Origin: Myxococcales bacterium
GTDB lineage: Bacteria; Myxococcota_A; Bradymonadia; UBA7976; UBA1532
Length of the DNA stretch: 64,000 nt
NCBI GenBank assembly: GCA_020633465.1
Contig: JACKDN010000027.1
Span: 43,546 to 107,545, forward strand
Direction: 5' to 3'
Shown here: in pieces, positions 8,667 to 17,010 of the stretch
Numbering within the stretch: the stretch's first letter is position 1
Layout of the letters: every line of letters starts with the position of its first letter
Position numbers and translations under genes: made by a program
Notes under the pieces: model-generated
The model's database searches: none
What the model saw: the letters and a program-made list of their open reading frames with translations, nothing else
Told to the model about the DNA's origin: nothing

Positions 8667-9692
8667 TCAGTGCAAGAGCCCGCCGTCCATGGCCGTCAGC
8701 CGCGCCCCGTGCTCGCCGCTGGCCGTCACGACTTGACGGATGCGCGAGCGGGCCTGTTGGGCGCGCTCGAGGCCCGGGGAGGGCATCGACAGATCCAGCA
8801 GCTGAGCCCCGCGGCCCATGCGGCCCCGGGTGGCGGCCAGCAGCTCGAAGGCCGGGGCCGACAGCTGCATCAGCTGCTGCAGGCCGGTCAGCGAGCGGCG
8901 CAGCTCGCCGATGCGCGGGAAGCGCTCCTCGCGCGCCGGGGCCAGCCCGCGCAGCAGCACGGTCTGCAGGCAGGCCTCGAGCCGGCGGTCCAGCCCGCCC
9001 TCGGGCAGGGTGGGCCAGCCGCTGCCGTCGGCGGGCCCGTGGGGGCTCATCGCCGGCGGCGCGACCCCGAACAACATCGCGAACAGCAGGGCGGTGGCCG
9101 CGAAGACGTCGTCACGCGGATCGGCCGGCCCCTCGCCGCCCACCTGCGGCGCGTCGAAGCGCTGGGTGCGCACCGGCAGGTTCAGCGCGCGGCCCAGGGC
9201 GCCGCGGTGCAGCGCCAGATCGACCAGCGACACGCGGTCGCGGCCGCCGGTCTGGTCGACGATGACCGAGTCGGGCGACACCGGCACCGGGAAGATGTCG
9301 TGCTGATGGGCGCGGTGCACCAGATCGCTCAGCTGCAGGGCGATGCTCAGCGCCCGCTCGATGGGCAGGCGGCCCTGGGCCTCGAGCAGGCTGGACAGCG
9401 GCGCGCCGCGGGGGCGGTCGACCACGACGAACACCTGCCCCTCGGCGTCGATGCCGGCGTCGCGGACGGTGCAGTAGGGCGTGCCCACGAGGCCCGCGCC
9501 GCGCACCATGTCGGCCTCGAGGTCGGCCAGCACCCGCGCGGGCGAGCGTCCGTCCAGCCGCGGCTGGAAGAGGGTCACGCGGCCGCCGCGCACGGTGTCG
9601 ACCGCCACCGCGAAGCGCCCGGCGGGCTGCTCGCCCAGGCGGCGCTCGATGGCGTACCGGTCGGTGCCGGTCGGCTGAGTGGGCTCGCTCAT
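8667..9692 (-). CDS. soluble pseudokinase
   Basis: The 341-residue protein follows a Hanks kinase fold from about residue 10 to 270 but is catalytically dead on inspection: no lysine in the VAIK position (VTLFQPRL), HRDLKPSN replaced by PVPVSPDS, and DFG replaced by DLA. The late kinase region (DAPQ then DPRDDVFAATALLFAMLFG, corresponding to APE and the subdomain IX helix) is retained. The C-terminal 70 residues are helical. No membrane helix or signal peptide, so it is cytosolic. The ATG at 9692 has the strong ribosome-binding site GGAGGGGGAG. It converges with the active kinase gene with only 7 nt between stops, which fits a role as allosteric partner, though that is inference. Confidence 0.75.
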   Translation of the reverse strand: MSEPTQPTGTDRYAIERRLGEQPAGRFAVAVDTVRGGRVTLFQPRLDGRSPARVLADLEADMVRGAGLVGTPYCTVRDAGIDAEGQVFVVVDRPRGAPLSSLLEAQGRLPIERALSIALQLSDLVHRAHQHDIFPVPVSPDSVIVDQTGGRDRVSLVDLALHRGALGRALNLPVRTQRFDAPQVGGEGPADPRDDVFAATALLFAMLFGVAPPAMSPHGPADGSGWPTLPEGGLDRRLEACLQTVLLRGLAPAREERFPRIGELRRSLTGLQQLMQLSAPAFELLAATRGRMGRGAQLLDLSMPSPGLERAQQARSRIRQVVTASGEHGARLTAMDGGLLH

Positions 9693-9743
9693 CGTCTCCC
9701 CCTCCGGACGCATCAGCGTCGTGTGCGACACCGGGAGAGTCGG

Positions 9744-9761
9744 TGGAAGCAATGGAAGCAT
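9744..9761. repeat. two tandem 9-mers in an AT-rich intergenic patch
   Basis: TGGAAGCAA (9744-9752) is followed directly by TGGAAGCAT (9753-9761) and a further TGAATGGATTGG. The patch lies between the pseudokinase start (9692) and the end of the next gene (9811) and is much AT-richer than the surroundings, so it may hold the promoter or an operator for the pseudokinase gene. No convincing -35/-10 pair was found. Confidence 0.3.
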
Positions 9762-9810
9762 TGAATGGATTGGGGGTCGGCTGGGTTGTCGGTGACCCGC
9801 GGCGGCCGGC

Positions 9811-10870
9811 TCAGCGGCCCTCGATCTGCGCCAGCAGGGCCTCGGCGCGGCGCGTCCAGGGGGAGTCGACACCTTCGCGGCGGGCGAAGCGCAGCGTCTG
9901 ACGCAGGTGCTGCACGGCCTCGTCGCGCAGGGCGGCGATGCGGGCCGCGATGGCCGGTCGATCCGCCGGCACGGCCGCGGGCAGCCCCTGGTGGGCCAGC
10001 GCGTCGGCGTGGCCGTGCGCCAGGTCGGCCATCCGGAACAGCGCGGCCGCCGACCACCCCTTGTCGCCGTGCGATAGCGTCGCCGCGTAGTGGGCGCGCG
10101 CCTCGGCCAGGTGCGTCGCCGCCACCGCGCGGGCCGCGGCGCTGTCCGGGCGCGTCGCCTGCAGCGCGGCGCGGGCCAGCTCGCCCCGCCCGAAGCGGGC
10201 CCGGCGCGGCGGCGCCGCGCACGGCGTCCTGCAGCCGGGTCCGCGCGTTCAACCCCTCGAGGGCCCGCGCCGCCGCGCGGTAGGCCCGGTCGGCGCCGGC
10301 GGGATCGTCCGCCGCGCGCGCGTCGCCCAGATCGGCGAAGGCGCCCACCTGCTCGGCCGGGGGCCGCGCCAGGATGGCCAGCATGGCGGCGTCGGTCGCG
10401 TCCGGCGCCGTCGCGCCCGCGCGCAGGCCGCCCAGCAGCCGCGCCGCCGCGGCGCGCGCCGCGTCGGCCAGCGCGCTCGGCGTCGCCGCCTCGGCCTGCT
10501 CCGACCGCAGCAACGCGCCGTCGGCGGTCGCGTGCAGGGTGAGCGTCAGCACCAGGCTCTCGCCCAGCGTCGCCACGCGCCCGGCCACCACATAGCGCGC
10601 CCCCAGGCGGCGGCCGGTCTCCACCTCGCAGTCGCCCAGGCAGGCGGTGGGATCGGTGCCCGGCGGCAGCAGCGCCAGCAGGTTCTCGCGGCTGATGATC
10701 ACGATGCCGGGCGGCAGCCCGGCCGCCGCGCCCCGCACCGCGTCGGTCAGCACGCTGGCGGCGGCGTCGCCCAGCGCGGCGGCGTCGGTGATCTCGAGGA
10801 CGGCCAGGCGGTCGCCGGCGGCCGGCGGCGCGCCCCAGAGGGCGACCAGCGCCAGCAGCAGCGCCGTCAG
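9811..10870 (-). CDS. exported TolB/CsgG-like protein, frameshifted
   Basis: The N-terminus is a signal peptide (TALLLALVALWG, then A-A-G). The mature part reads LAVLEI..., a VISRENLLALL segment, CLGDCEVETGRRLGARYVVAGRV and LTLTLHATADGALLRS, the pattern of CsgG/TolB-like periplasmic proteins that myxobacteria encode in numbers. The C-terminal 150 residues are helical and TPR-like. The reading frame breaks near 10200: upstream of this the coherent frame ends in arginine-rich nonsense, and a -1/+1 shift restores a normal frame (GELARAALQATRP and onward) to the stop at 9811. No ATG, GTG or TTG lies at the right place; CTG at 10870 overlaps the previous TGA as CTGA and would give the exact signal peptide. 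Function not known. Confidence 0.6.
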
Positions 10871-12417
10871 TGCGCCACCGCCTGCGAGCGAATCTCCCGG
10901 ATGACCGTCACCTTGATCTGCCCGGGATAGATGCACTCGTCTTCGATGCGGTGCGCGACGTCCTCGGACATGCGCGCCGCGGCCAGATCGTCCACCTGGC
11001 GGGGATCGACCAGGATGCGCACCTCGCGGCCGCCCTGGATGACGTAGCTCTGCCGGATGCCGCGGAAGTCGGCGCAGATGGCCTCGACCTGCTCGACGCG
11101 CCCGCTGTACGACTCGATCGTCTCGCGCCGGGCGCCCGGCCGGGCGCCGGACAGGGCGTCCGCCGCCGCCACCAGGTGCGCCAGCGGCGTCGAGGGCTTC
11201 TCGTCGCCGTGGTGCGCCGCGATGGGGTGCACGATCTCGGGCGCCTCGCCGTGGGCCGTCGCGAAGGCCGCGCCGCTCACCGCGTGGCTGCCCACCGCCT
11301 CGGTCTCGGCCCACAGCACCTTGCCGATGTCGTGCATCAGCGCCGCGCGGTGCGCCGTGCGGATGTCCAGCCCCATGTCCTCGGCCATGATGCCGCACAG
11401 GTGAGCCGTCTCGATGGCGTGCTGCCACTGATTCTGCGTGTAGCTGGTGCGGTACAAGAGCTTGCCCACCAGGTACAGGATGTCCTGGTGCACGCCCTTC
11501 AGCTTCAGGATGCGCGCGGCGCGCCGGCCGGCGTCGTGCGCGATCTTGTCCAGATCCTGCGCGGCCTTCTCGGCCATCTTCTGCGCGAACTCCACCGTCG
11601 GTGACTTCGACCGCAGCGTCCGCTCGTAGGCCAGCCGGCCGATCTCGCGGGTGAAGGGATCGGGCGCGCGCAGGTACAGGACGTCGTCGTCGCGCCGCTC
11701 GAAGTCGACGTCGGTGGCCTCGGTCAGCGCCTTCAAGAGCGCCTCGCCGTCGGCCAGCACGGCCTGCCGGGCGTCCGCCTTGCTGGGCAGGCTCACCGTC
11801 GTCACCAGCCGGTTCGCGGGCAGCGCGGTGCCGTAGCGCTGGCAGGCGAGGTCGATCAGGCGCTTGGCCTCGGTCTCGGCGTGCGCCTGCGCGTTCTCCT
11901 CGAGCGCGCGCGCGGCCTTCTGGGCGGCGATGCGCGCGTGCCCGGTCAGCTCGTCGGCCAGCCGATCGATGACCGCCTCGCGCCGCTCGCCGGCGACGCG
12001 CTCGACCTCGCGGTCGAAGTCGTCCTCGAGGTTCTCGGTGCTCTTGCGGGCGTCGTTCAGACGCGCGCGTCGGGCCTTCAGCTCGTCGTACCGCTCGTCG
12101 ATGGCGGTGGCGCGCGCGTCGAGGCTGGCCTCGCGGCGCCCGACGGCGGCCTCGGCGCGGTCGAGGCGCTCGGCGTCGGCGTCGAGCAGGGCCGCGTCGT
12201 CTTCGAGGGCGCGCGCGAGGCGCTCGGCGTGGGCCTCGGCCCGCCGCTGGGCGTCCGCCGCCAGCGTCGCGCCCGTCTCGCGGGCGGCCTCGACGCGCCG
12301 CTCGCCCGCCGCGCGCTCGGCCGCCAGGCGCTGCTCGGCGGCGCGCCGCTGCGCCAGCCAGGCGGCCCCCGCGGTGGCCGCCCCGGCGGCGGCCGCGGTC
12401 GCGATGATCGCGATCAT
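10867..12417 (-). CDS. rny: RNase Y-like HD-domain endoribonuclease
   Basis: The architecture is that of ribonuclease Y: N-terminal membrane anchor (residues 2-22), an Ala/Arg/Glu coiled coil (about 23-190), a KH-position region (about 205-265) and an HD phosphohydrolase domain. In the HD part the metal motif is H362-D363 in LMHDIGK, followed by HPIAAHHGDE and ADALSGARPGARRE, both hallmark RNase Y strings, and the YRTSY...QH segment. Length (516) matches the family. The odd feature is the KH domain: the usual GREGRNI loop is replaced by a sequence around VLADGEALL without a GxxG. Known family members start mRNA decay at the membrane. ATG 12417 has GGGAGAA upstream. The stop overlaps the next gene. 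Confidence 0.85.
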   Translation of the reverse strand: MIAIIATAAAAGAATAGAAWLAQRRAAEQRLAAERAAGERRVEAARETGATLAADAQRRAEAHAERLARALEDDAALLDADAERLDRAEAAVGRREASLDARATAIDERYDELKARRARLNDARKSTENLEDDFDREVERVAGERREAVIDRLADELTGHARIAAQKAARALEENAQAHAETEAKRLIDLACQRYGTALPANRLVTTVSLPSKADARQAVLADGEALLKALTEATDVDFERRDDDVLYLRAPDPFTREIGRLAYERTLRSKSPTVEFAQKMAEKAAQDLDKIAHDAGRRAARILKLKGVHQDILYLVGKLLYRTSYTQNQWQHAIETAHLCGIMAEDMGLDIRTAHRAALMHDIGKVLWAETEAVGSHAVSGAAFATAHGEAPEIVHPIAAHHGDEKPSTPLAHLVAAADALSGARPGARRETIESYSGRVEQVEAICADFRGIRQSYVIQGGREVRILVDPRQVDDLAAARMSEDVAHRIEDECIYPGQIKVTVIREIRSQAVAH

Positions 12418-12504
12418 GGTGCAGTTCTCCCGTCTCGGGTCGCTCGATCATGATCGAGGCCGCGGGGCCCCCGCAAGTCGCAGGGCCGCGCGGGCCGCGC
12501 CAGG

Positions 12505-12936
12505 CTACTGTTCGTCCTTCTCGGCGCCGGCGCTGGCGGCCTCGGCGGCGGCCGCGAGGCGCCGATAGCGTGGGCCGGCGCCCAGCTCGATGCGCCAGGC
12601 GCCGTCGACCTTGCGCAGGAAGTAGTCGCGCTGGGACGTGCCGGCCTTGGTCTCGACCCGCGCGTAGTCGCCGTGGATGGTCTCCGACACGACCTCGACC
12701 GGCGCGCCGTCCAGCGTCAGGCGCGACGCCAGGGTGGTCCACCCCTCGGCGTTGGGTTGGTTGTTCTGGCGCCAGTGGCGCTCGAGCCGCTGCACGGTGA
12801 ACACCGAGAAGCGCGCCTGCACGCCGACCAGATCGCCCTGCGCCGCCGACTCGCTGGCCTCCTCGACCACCTCCATCGGGCTGTCGCGGCAGGCGACCAG
12901 CGCCAGCGCGGCCAGGCAGAGCAGGGCGCCGCGCAC
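12505..12936 (-). CDS. small lipoprotein
   Basis: A 143-residue protein with a lipobox LALVAC giving lipidation at C16, then helical sequence MEVVEEASESAAQGD. The middle (VSETIHGDYARVETKAG...YFLRKVDGAWRIEL) resembles the NTF2-like DUF4878-type fold in which a small exported domain ends with a W-R-I/L strand; that assignment is a pattern match only. The C-terminus is Ala/Glu-rich. The aspartate-poor +2 position (Arg after the Cys) would be compatible with outer-membrane sorting under the E. coli rule. It lies 6 nt downstream of the zinc-ribbon gene on the same strand, so the two are probably co-transcribed. Confidence 0.65.
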   Translation of the reverse strand: MRGALLCLAALALVACRDSPMEVVEEASESAAQGDLVGVQARFSVFTVQRLERHWRQNNQPNAEGWTTLASRLTLDGAPVEVVSETIHGDYARVETKAGTSQRDYFLRKVDGAWRIELGAGPRYRRLAAAAEAASAGAEKDEQ

Positions 12937-12942
12937 GGAGGC

Positions 12943-13982
12943 TCAGCCCTTCAGGAAGAGGAACCAGGCCGCGGCGCCCAGCCCCCCCAGGATGAGGAAC
13001 ACCAGGAACACGATGGCGGTCTTGCTGCCGCCGCCGCCCTCGCCCTCGGCCTCGGCCAGGGCCGCCCGCGCCTCGCGCATCTGCGTCCGCCGGGGCGCGG
13101 GCTCGTCCTCCTGGATGTTGAGCGAGAACTGCCGGCGCACCTGCGAGTCGACCACGCTGCCGTCGTCCTCGAACTTCTCGGAGCGATCACGGATGTCGTC
13201 GGTGTCGATCGAGCTCAGCTTGTCGGGATCCAGCGCGTCCATGAACCACATGGTCTCGCGGAAGCCGCCCTCGCCGCCCTCGGCCGGCTTGCCGGGCGCG
13301 CTCGGCGCGGGCGCGGGCGCCTTCGCGGGCGCGCTCGCCGGCTTGGCGAGCACCCGGCTTGGCGCGGTGGGCGTCGGCGCGGCCTGCGGGCGGGCGCGGG
13401 GGCCGGCCTGGCGGGCGCCGGCCTGGCGGGCGTCGGGGCCGGCTTGGCGGGCGCCGGGGCGGGCTTGGCCAGCGCGGGGGACGGCTGCGGCGCGGGCGCG
13501 GGCCGCGGCGCCGGCTTGGCGATCGAGGGCGCGATCGCCGTGGGCGTCGGCGCCTGCACCTCGGCCCCCATCGAGGGATCGATCACCACCGAGGGCCCCG
13601 CCGGCCGCGCCGGCGCGGGGGTCGGATCCCGCCGCGTCTGCTGGGCGGCCGCGGCCAGATCCTCGGCCGAGGGGGGCGAGAAGCTGACCATCGTGCTGGC
13701 CATGTCGTCGTCGTCGGCCGCCGCGCCCTCGCCGCTGACCTGATCGGCCGTCTCCTCGGCGGGCAGCGCGGGCGCGCCGATCAGCGTGGGTCCCATGTCG
13801 TCGCTGGGGCCCGAGCCGCCGCCGAAGGGCAGCTGCCCCGCCTCGAACGCGGCCGTCCGCGGCGCGCCGCTGGTGGGGGCCGGCGCGGGGGCGGGGGCGG
13901 GCGCCGCGGCGATGCGCGCGCCGCAGATGCCGCAGAAGTTCGATCCGTCCGGGATCTCGGCGCTGCAGCTCGGACAGTTCAT
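12943..13982 (-). CDS. zinc-ribbon, tail-anchored protein with long Pro/Ala linker, frameshifted
   Basis: The N-terminus MNCPSCSAEIPDGSNFCGIC is a four-cysteine zinc ribbon. A long linker of proline, alanine and lysine repeats (PAPAPAK type) follows, then an acidic conserved-looking part (MWFMDALDPDKLSSIDTDDI and RRQFSLNIQEDEPAP) and a single C-terminal membrane helix ending LFLKG. Such zinc-ribbon plus C-terminal anchor proteins are frequent in Myxococcota but have no defined function. The two halves lie in different frames: the shift must sit near 13385-13400 inside a run of GCCC repeats, and is most simply one missing or extra base. ATG 13982 is preceded by GGAGGGAG. Taken together the pieces give about 346 residues. 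Confidence 0.6.
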
Positions 13983-14097
13983 CGGCAGGCTCTCCCTCCA
14001 CTGTGCGCGCGCCCGCGGGGCGGTCGCGCCGGGCGCGAACCGCATGACGACCGCCCGGCCCCGCGGGGGCGTCGGGCGCACGATCCGCCGCAGCCTA

Positions 14098-14804
14098 TCA
14101 CTCCTGCCCGCGCGTGTCGTCATCGCGCGTGACCTCGCCGAGCGCGCGCGCGAGGTCGGCGAGGGCCTGCGCGTCGAGCGCCTCGACGGGCCACCGGGGC
14201 ATCAGCCGCAGGTGCGGCAGGTGCGGTCCGCGGCCGTCGCCGCGCACGGCCGCGATCACGACCGACGCGCGCCACGGGCGCCGCCGCAGGGGCCCTGGCG
14301 GGGCCGTCCTCGTGACAGTGGGCGCAGCCGGCCCGGTACAGCGCCTCGCCGCGCGCCGCGTCGCCGTCCGGACGCGCATCGGGCGCCGCGAAGGTGCGCG
14401 GCGTCGGCGGCGCCGGCGGGGCCACCTCGAGCGCGGCGACCACGTCGGCCAGCGCGTCGGCGCCCAGGGCCAGGCGCGCCAGGTACCGCTCGGCGCATCG
14501 ATCCACCGCGGTGGCCAGCGTGGTGGTCAGGTGCGACCACCACGCCTCGCGGTCGGCGACGCCGACGAGCGAGGGCGCCGGCCGCAGCCGATCGACCGGA
14601 TCGCCGGGCACGCGGTGGCAGTCGGCGCAGGCGAGCCCGGTCCGGCCGAGGGTGCGATCGCGCAGCCGGGCGGCGCCGCGCGCGGCGTCGCCCAGGGCGC
14701 CTGCAGGCCGCGCCCGGCGTGGGCAGCAGGGGCGGCAGGCGAGGGCGGGGCTCGCCGCAGGCGAGCAGGCCGACCAGGGGCAACAGAAGTGGCCAGCGGC
14801 GCAT
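14098..14804 (-). CDS. di-haem cytochrome c-like lipoprotein, frameshifted twice
   Basis: Read with two frame corrections this gives a lipoprotein (lipobox LLAC, C16) with two haem-binding motifs, CADCH early and CAHCH late, spaced about 100 residues apart as in di-haem c-type cytochromes. The middle (LVGVADREAWWSHLTTTLATAVDRCAERYL) is coherent. The frame changes near 14705 (after PLLPTPG) and again near 14290 (just after the second haem motif); both sites are G/C runs. The end reads SVVIAAVRGDG...LADLARALGEV, typical of the last helix of cytochrome c domains. Presumably periplasmic electron transfer or a peroxidase-like role; no further evidence. Divergent from the BtaA-like gene. Confidence 0.6.
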
Positions 14805-14848
14805 CGCGCCAGCATAGCGGCGCTGGGGCGGGGGCACGAGATCGCGCT

Positions 14849-14872
14849 TGACGCACCGCGTCAGGCGCGTCA
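14849..14872. promoter_or_regulatory. operator-like triple half-site between divergent genes
   Basis: TGACGC (14849-14854), ACC, GCGTCA (14858-14863), GGC, GCGTCA (14867-14872): a perfect 6-bp inverted repeat plus a third half-site at the same 9-bp period. It lies in the 169-bp gap between the cytochrome gene (leftward from 14804) and the rightward gene at 14974, and TTGACG within it could serve as a -35. This suggests a dimeric or oligomeric regulator that controls one or both genes. Confidence 0.45.
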
Positions 14873-14973
14873 CCGTGCGTCGGCCTCACTGCTGGATCGG
14901 ATCCTGCAAACCGGGGCGCCGTTCGGGTCAGCCGGCGTCGGACGACCGGCCGGCCCTGCGAAAGGAGCGCCGC

Positions 14974-16119
14974 ATGGCGTCCGTGCACGATTCGCTGGAG
15001 TGGCATACGCCGCCCGCCGCGCGCCCCGTCGTCGAGACGCGGCCGCCGGCCGAGGTGGCGCTGCATCACGCCGGCTTCTGCCATGATCCGGACGCCGCGG
15101 TGGCCGGTCTGCACCCCGCCCCCGGCTCGCGCATCCTGGTCGTCGACGCCTACGGCGGCGCCGACACCGCGCTGGCGCTGCTGACCACCGCCCCTTCGGC
15201 GGTGCGGGTGGCGGCGCTGGTCGATCAGCCGGGGGTCGAGGCGCTGCTGGCGCTCAAGAGCGCCGCCGTCGCCTGCCTCGATCGCCTCGACGCGCTGCGG
15301 CTGTTGGGCCTGCTGCGCGCCAGCCGCACCGAGCGCATCGAGGCCTATCTGGCCGTGCGCGAGGCGCTGACGCTGCCGGTGCGCAGCTTCTGGGACGCGC
15401 GGCGCAGCTGCGTCGCCGGCGGCCTGTACAGCACGTCGGCCGAGGCCGAGATGGGCCGGCTGCTGCGCAACCTGCTGTGGAACAACCTGCCCAACGACGC
15501 CTACCGCGCCATCCTCTACGGCTCGCGCGACGACCGCCTGGCCATCTTCGACGAGCGCATCGCCGGCAGCGCCTTCTGGCGCAGCGCGCTGCGCCTGTGC
15601 GCGGTGCGCGGCAGCGTGGCGCGCCCGGGTGATCGGGCGGTGGACGCCTTCACCGCCGACGATCCGGTCGCGGCCCTGCGGCGCATGGTCGACGTGGGGC
15701 TGTGGGCCAACCCGCTGTGGGCGCGCGCCTTCTGCAACGACGTCGGCGTGTTGGCCACGCTGCCCGCCTACCTGCGGCCCGAGGGCTACGCGGCGGTGCA
15801 GCGGCACCTCGACCGGCTGTGGCCCGAGGTCGAGGGCATCGAGGACGCGCTCGACGCGCAGCCCGAGGCCCAGTACGACAAGGTCGATCTGGGCAACCTG
15901 CCCGACCACCTCGACGCGCCGGAGCTGGTGCGCCTGCTGCACCGCGTGGGCGACCGCGTGTGCGTCGGCGGGGCCGTGGCCTTCACCAGCTTCCGCTCGG
16001 TGGCCCTCGCGATGCCCGCGCCCCGCGGCTTCGAGTACGACCTCGAGCGCGAGGGCTGCTGCGCCGCGCTCGACCGCGCGCCGGTGCGCGGCCGCCGCCG
16101 GGTGCTGCGCCGGGTCTGA
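14974..16119 (+). CDS. DUF3419/BtaA-like protein (possible aminocarboxypropyl transferase)
   Basis: The protein has a nucleotide-binding-like start ILVVDAYGGADTALALL, then VAALVDQPGVEALLALKSAAV, which corresponds to the AVDLNPAQ...LELKLAA signature of the DUF3419/BtaA family. The C-terminal half has LPAYLRPEGYAAVQRHLDRL and YDKVDLGNLPDHL, matching the family segments before the last strand of the methyltransferase-like fold. Known relatives transfer the 3-amino-3-carboxypropyl group of S-adenosylmethionine to diacylglycerol in betaine-lipid synthesis. The usual acidic Asp of the SAM loop is shifted (D-Q-P rather than D-L-N), so activity should be checked. ATG 14974 follows AAAGGAG at good spacing. 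Operon partners are not apparent; it stands alone. Confidence 0.5.
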   Translation: MASVHDSLEWHTPPAARPVVETRPPAEVALHHAGFCHDPDAAVAGLHPAPGSRILVVDAYGGADTALALLTTAPSAVRVAALVDQPGVEALLALKSAAVACLDRLDALRLLGLLRASRTERIEAYLAVREALTLPVRSFWDARRSCVAGGLYSTSAEAEMGRLLRNLLWNNLPNDAYRAILYGSRDDRLAIFDERIAGSAFWRSALRLCAVRGSVARPGDRAVDAFTADDPVAALRRMVDVGLWANPLWARAFCNDVGVLATLPAYLRPEGYAAVQRHLDRLWPEVEGIEDALDAQPEAQYDKVDLGNLPDHLDAPELVRLLHRVGDRVCVGGAVAFTSFRSVALAMPAPRGFEYDLEREGCCAALDRAPVRGRRRVLRRV

Positions 16120-16166
16120 TCCGGCCGCGCGCCCGGAGTGGACGCAGGCCCCCGGCCGGCCCCATC

Positions 16167-16997
16167 ATGGCGCGGATGCCTCGCCGCACTCACCTCGCTC
16201 GCATCCTGGCCGTGACCGCCCTGGGCCTCGCCCTCGGCGGCGCGCAGGCGGCGCCGGCCTACGAGCCGCTGGTGGACGCGCTGATGCGCAACGAGAACGC
16301 CAAGGTGCGGCTGAGCGCCGCCAAGCGGCTGGCGCGGTTCAAGGACGCGCCGGTGCTGGCGGCGCTGACCTTCGCGCTCGAGGATCCCGACGCCACGGTG
16401 CGCGCGCAGGCGGCCGATTCGCTGGGCAAGATCGGCGACGCCAGCGCCTTCCAGCCCCTGTGCGATCTGCGCCGGGATCGCGATCCGCTGGTGCAGAGCG
16501 CGGCCCGGGGCGCCCTGAAGGGCTTCGGCGGCGAGACGGCGTGCAAGGCCGGCAAGGTGTTCGTCGAGATCGAGGTCACCTGCGATCACGAGCCCTCGCG
16601 GCTGGCCGTCGAGAAGCTGCTCTTGGCCAAGGCCACGCAGAACCAGCGCATCGCGCTCGGCCGCGCGCTCGACCTCGCCGGGCAGGGCGAGGCGGGCCCC
16701 GATCCCCGCGCCGAGATGCAGGCGGGGCGGATGAAGGGGGTGGCGATGAAGGTGCATCTGACCCGCGAGGTGACCCGCACGGCCACCTCGACGGTGATCA
16801 CCTGCGCGGGGGCGCAGTCCCTGTACCAGCTGCCGGACAAGGCGCTGCGGGCCTCGGCCACGCAGCGGGTGGGCCTCGATCTGGGCTCGCCCAAGGTGAC
16901 CGACCAGGCCATCGACACGAACGCGCAGGCGTGTCTCGAGCACCTCGGCCCGGTCCTGTACGACGAGTTCGACAAGTACCTGCGGACCTTGAAGTGA
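16167..16997 (+). CDS. exported HEAT-repeat protein
   Basis: A signal peptide (residues 8-30, ending AQAAPA) leads into three HEAT/PBS-lyase-like repeats (about 30-120), readable as NAKVRLSAAKRLARFKD, DATVRAQAADSLGKIGD and DPLVQSAARGALKGFG. The remaining 150 residues have alternating beta character with two cysteines. HEAT repeats provide a protein-binding surface; a periplasmic scaffold role is likely. A second possible ATG at 16176 would only trim three residues. The next gene begins 13 nt after its stop, and this pair probably forms an operon. No strong promoter was identified in the short gap before it. Confidence 0.65.
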   Translation: MARMPRRTHLARILAVTALGLALGGAQAAPAYEPLVDALMRNENAKVRLSAAKRLARFKDAPVLAALTFALEDPDATVRAQAADSLGKIGDASAFQPLCDLRRDRDPLVQSAARGALKGFGGETACKAGKVFVEIEVTCDHEPSRLAVEKLLLAKATQNQRIALGRALDLAGQGEAGPDPRAEMQAGRMKGVAMKVHLTREVTRTATSTVITCAGAQSLYQLPDKALRASATQRVGLDLGSPKVTDQAIDTNAQACLEHLGPVLYDEFDKYLRTLK

Positions 16998-17010
16998 GCG
17001 GGGAGCGACC

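Noticed and set aside
14098..14804. Three separate small genes in the region of the cytochrome
   Set aside because: The pieces in three frames join into a single lipoprotein with two CxxCH motifs, which is more likely than three overlapping genes on one strand.
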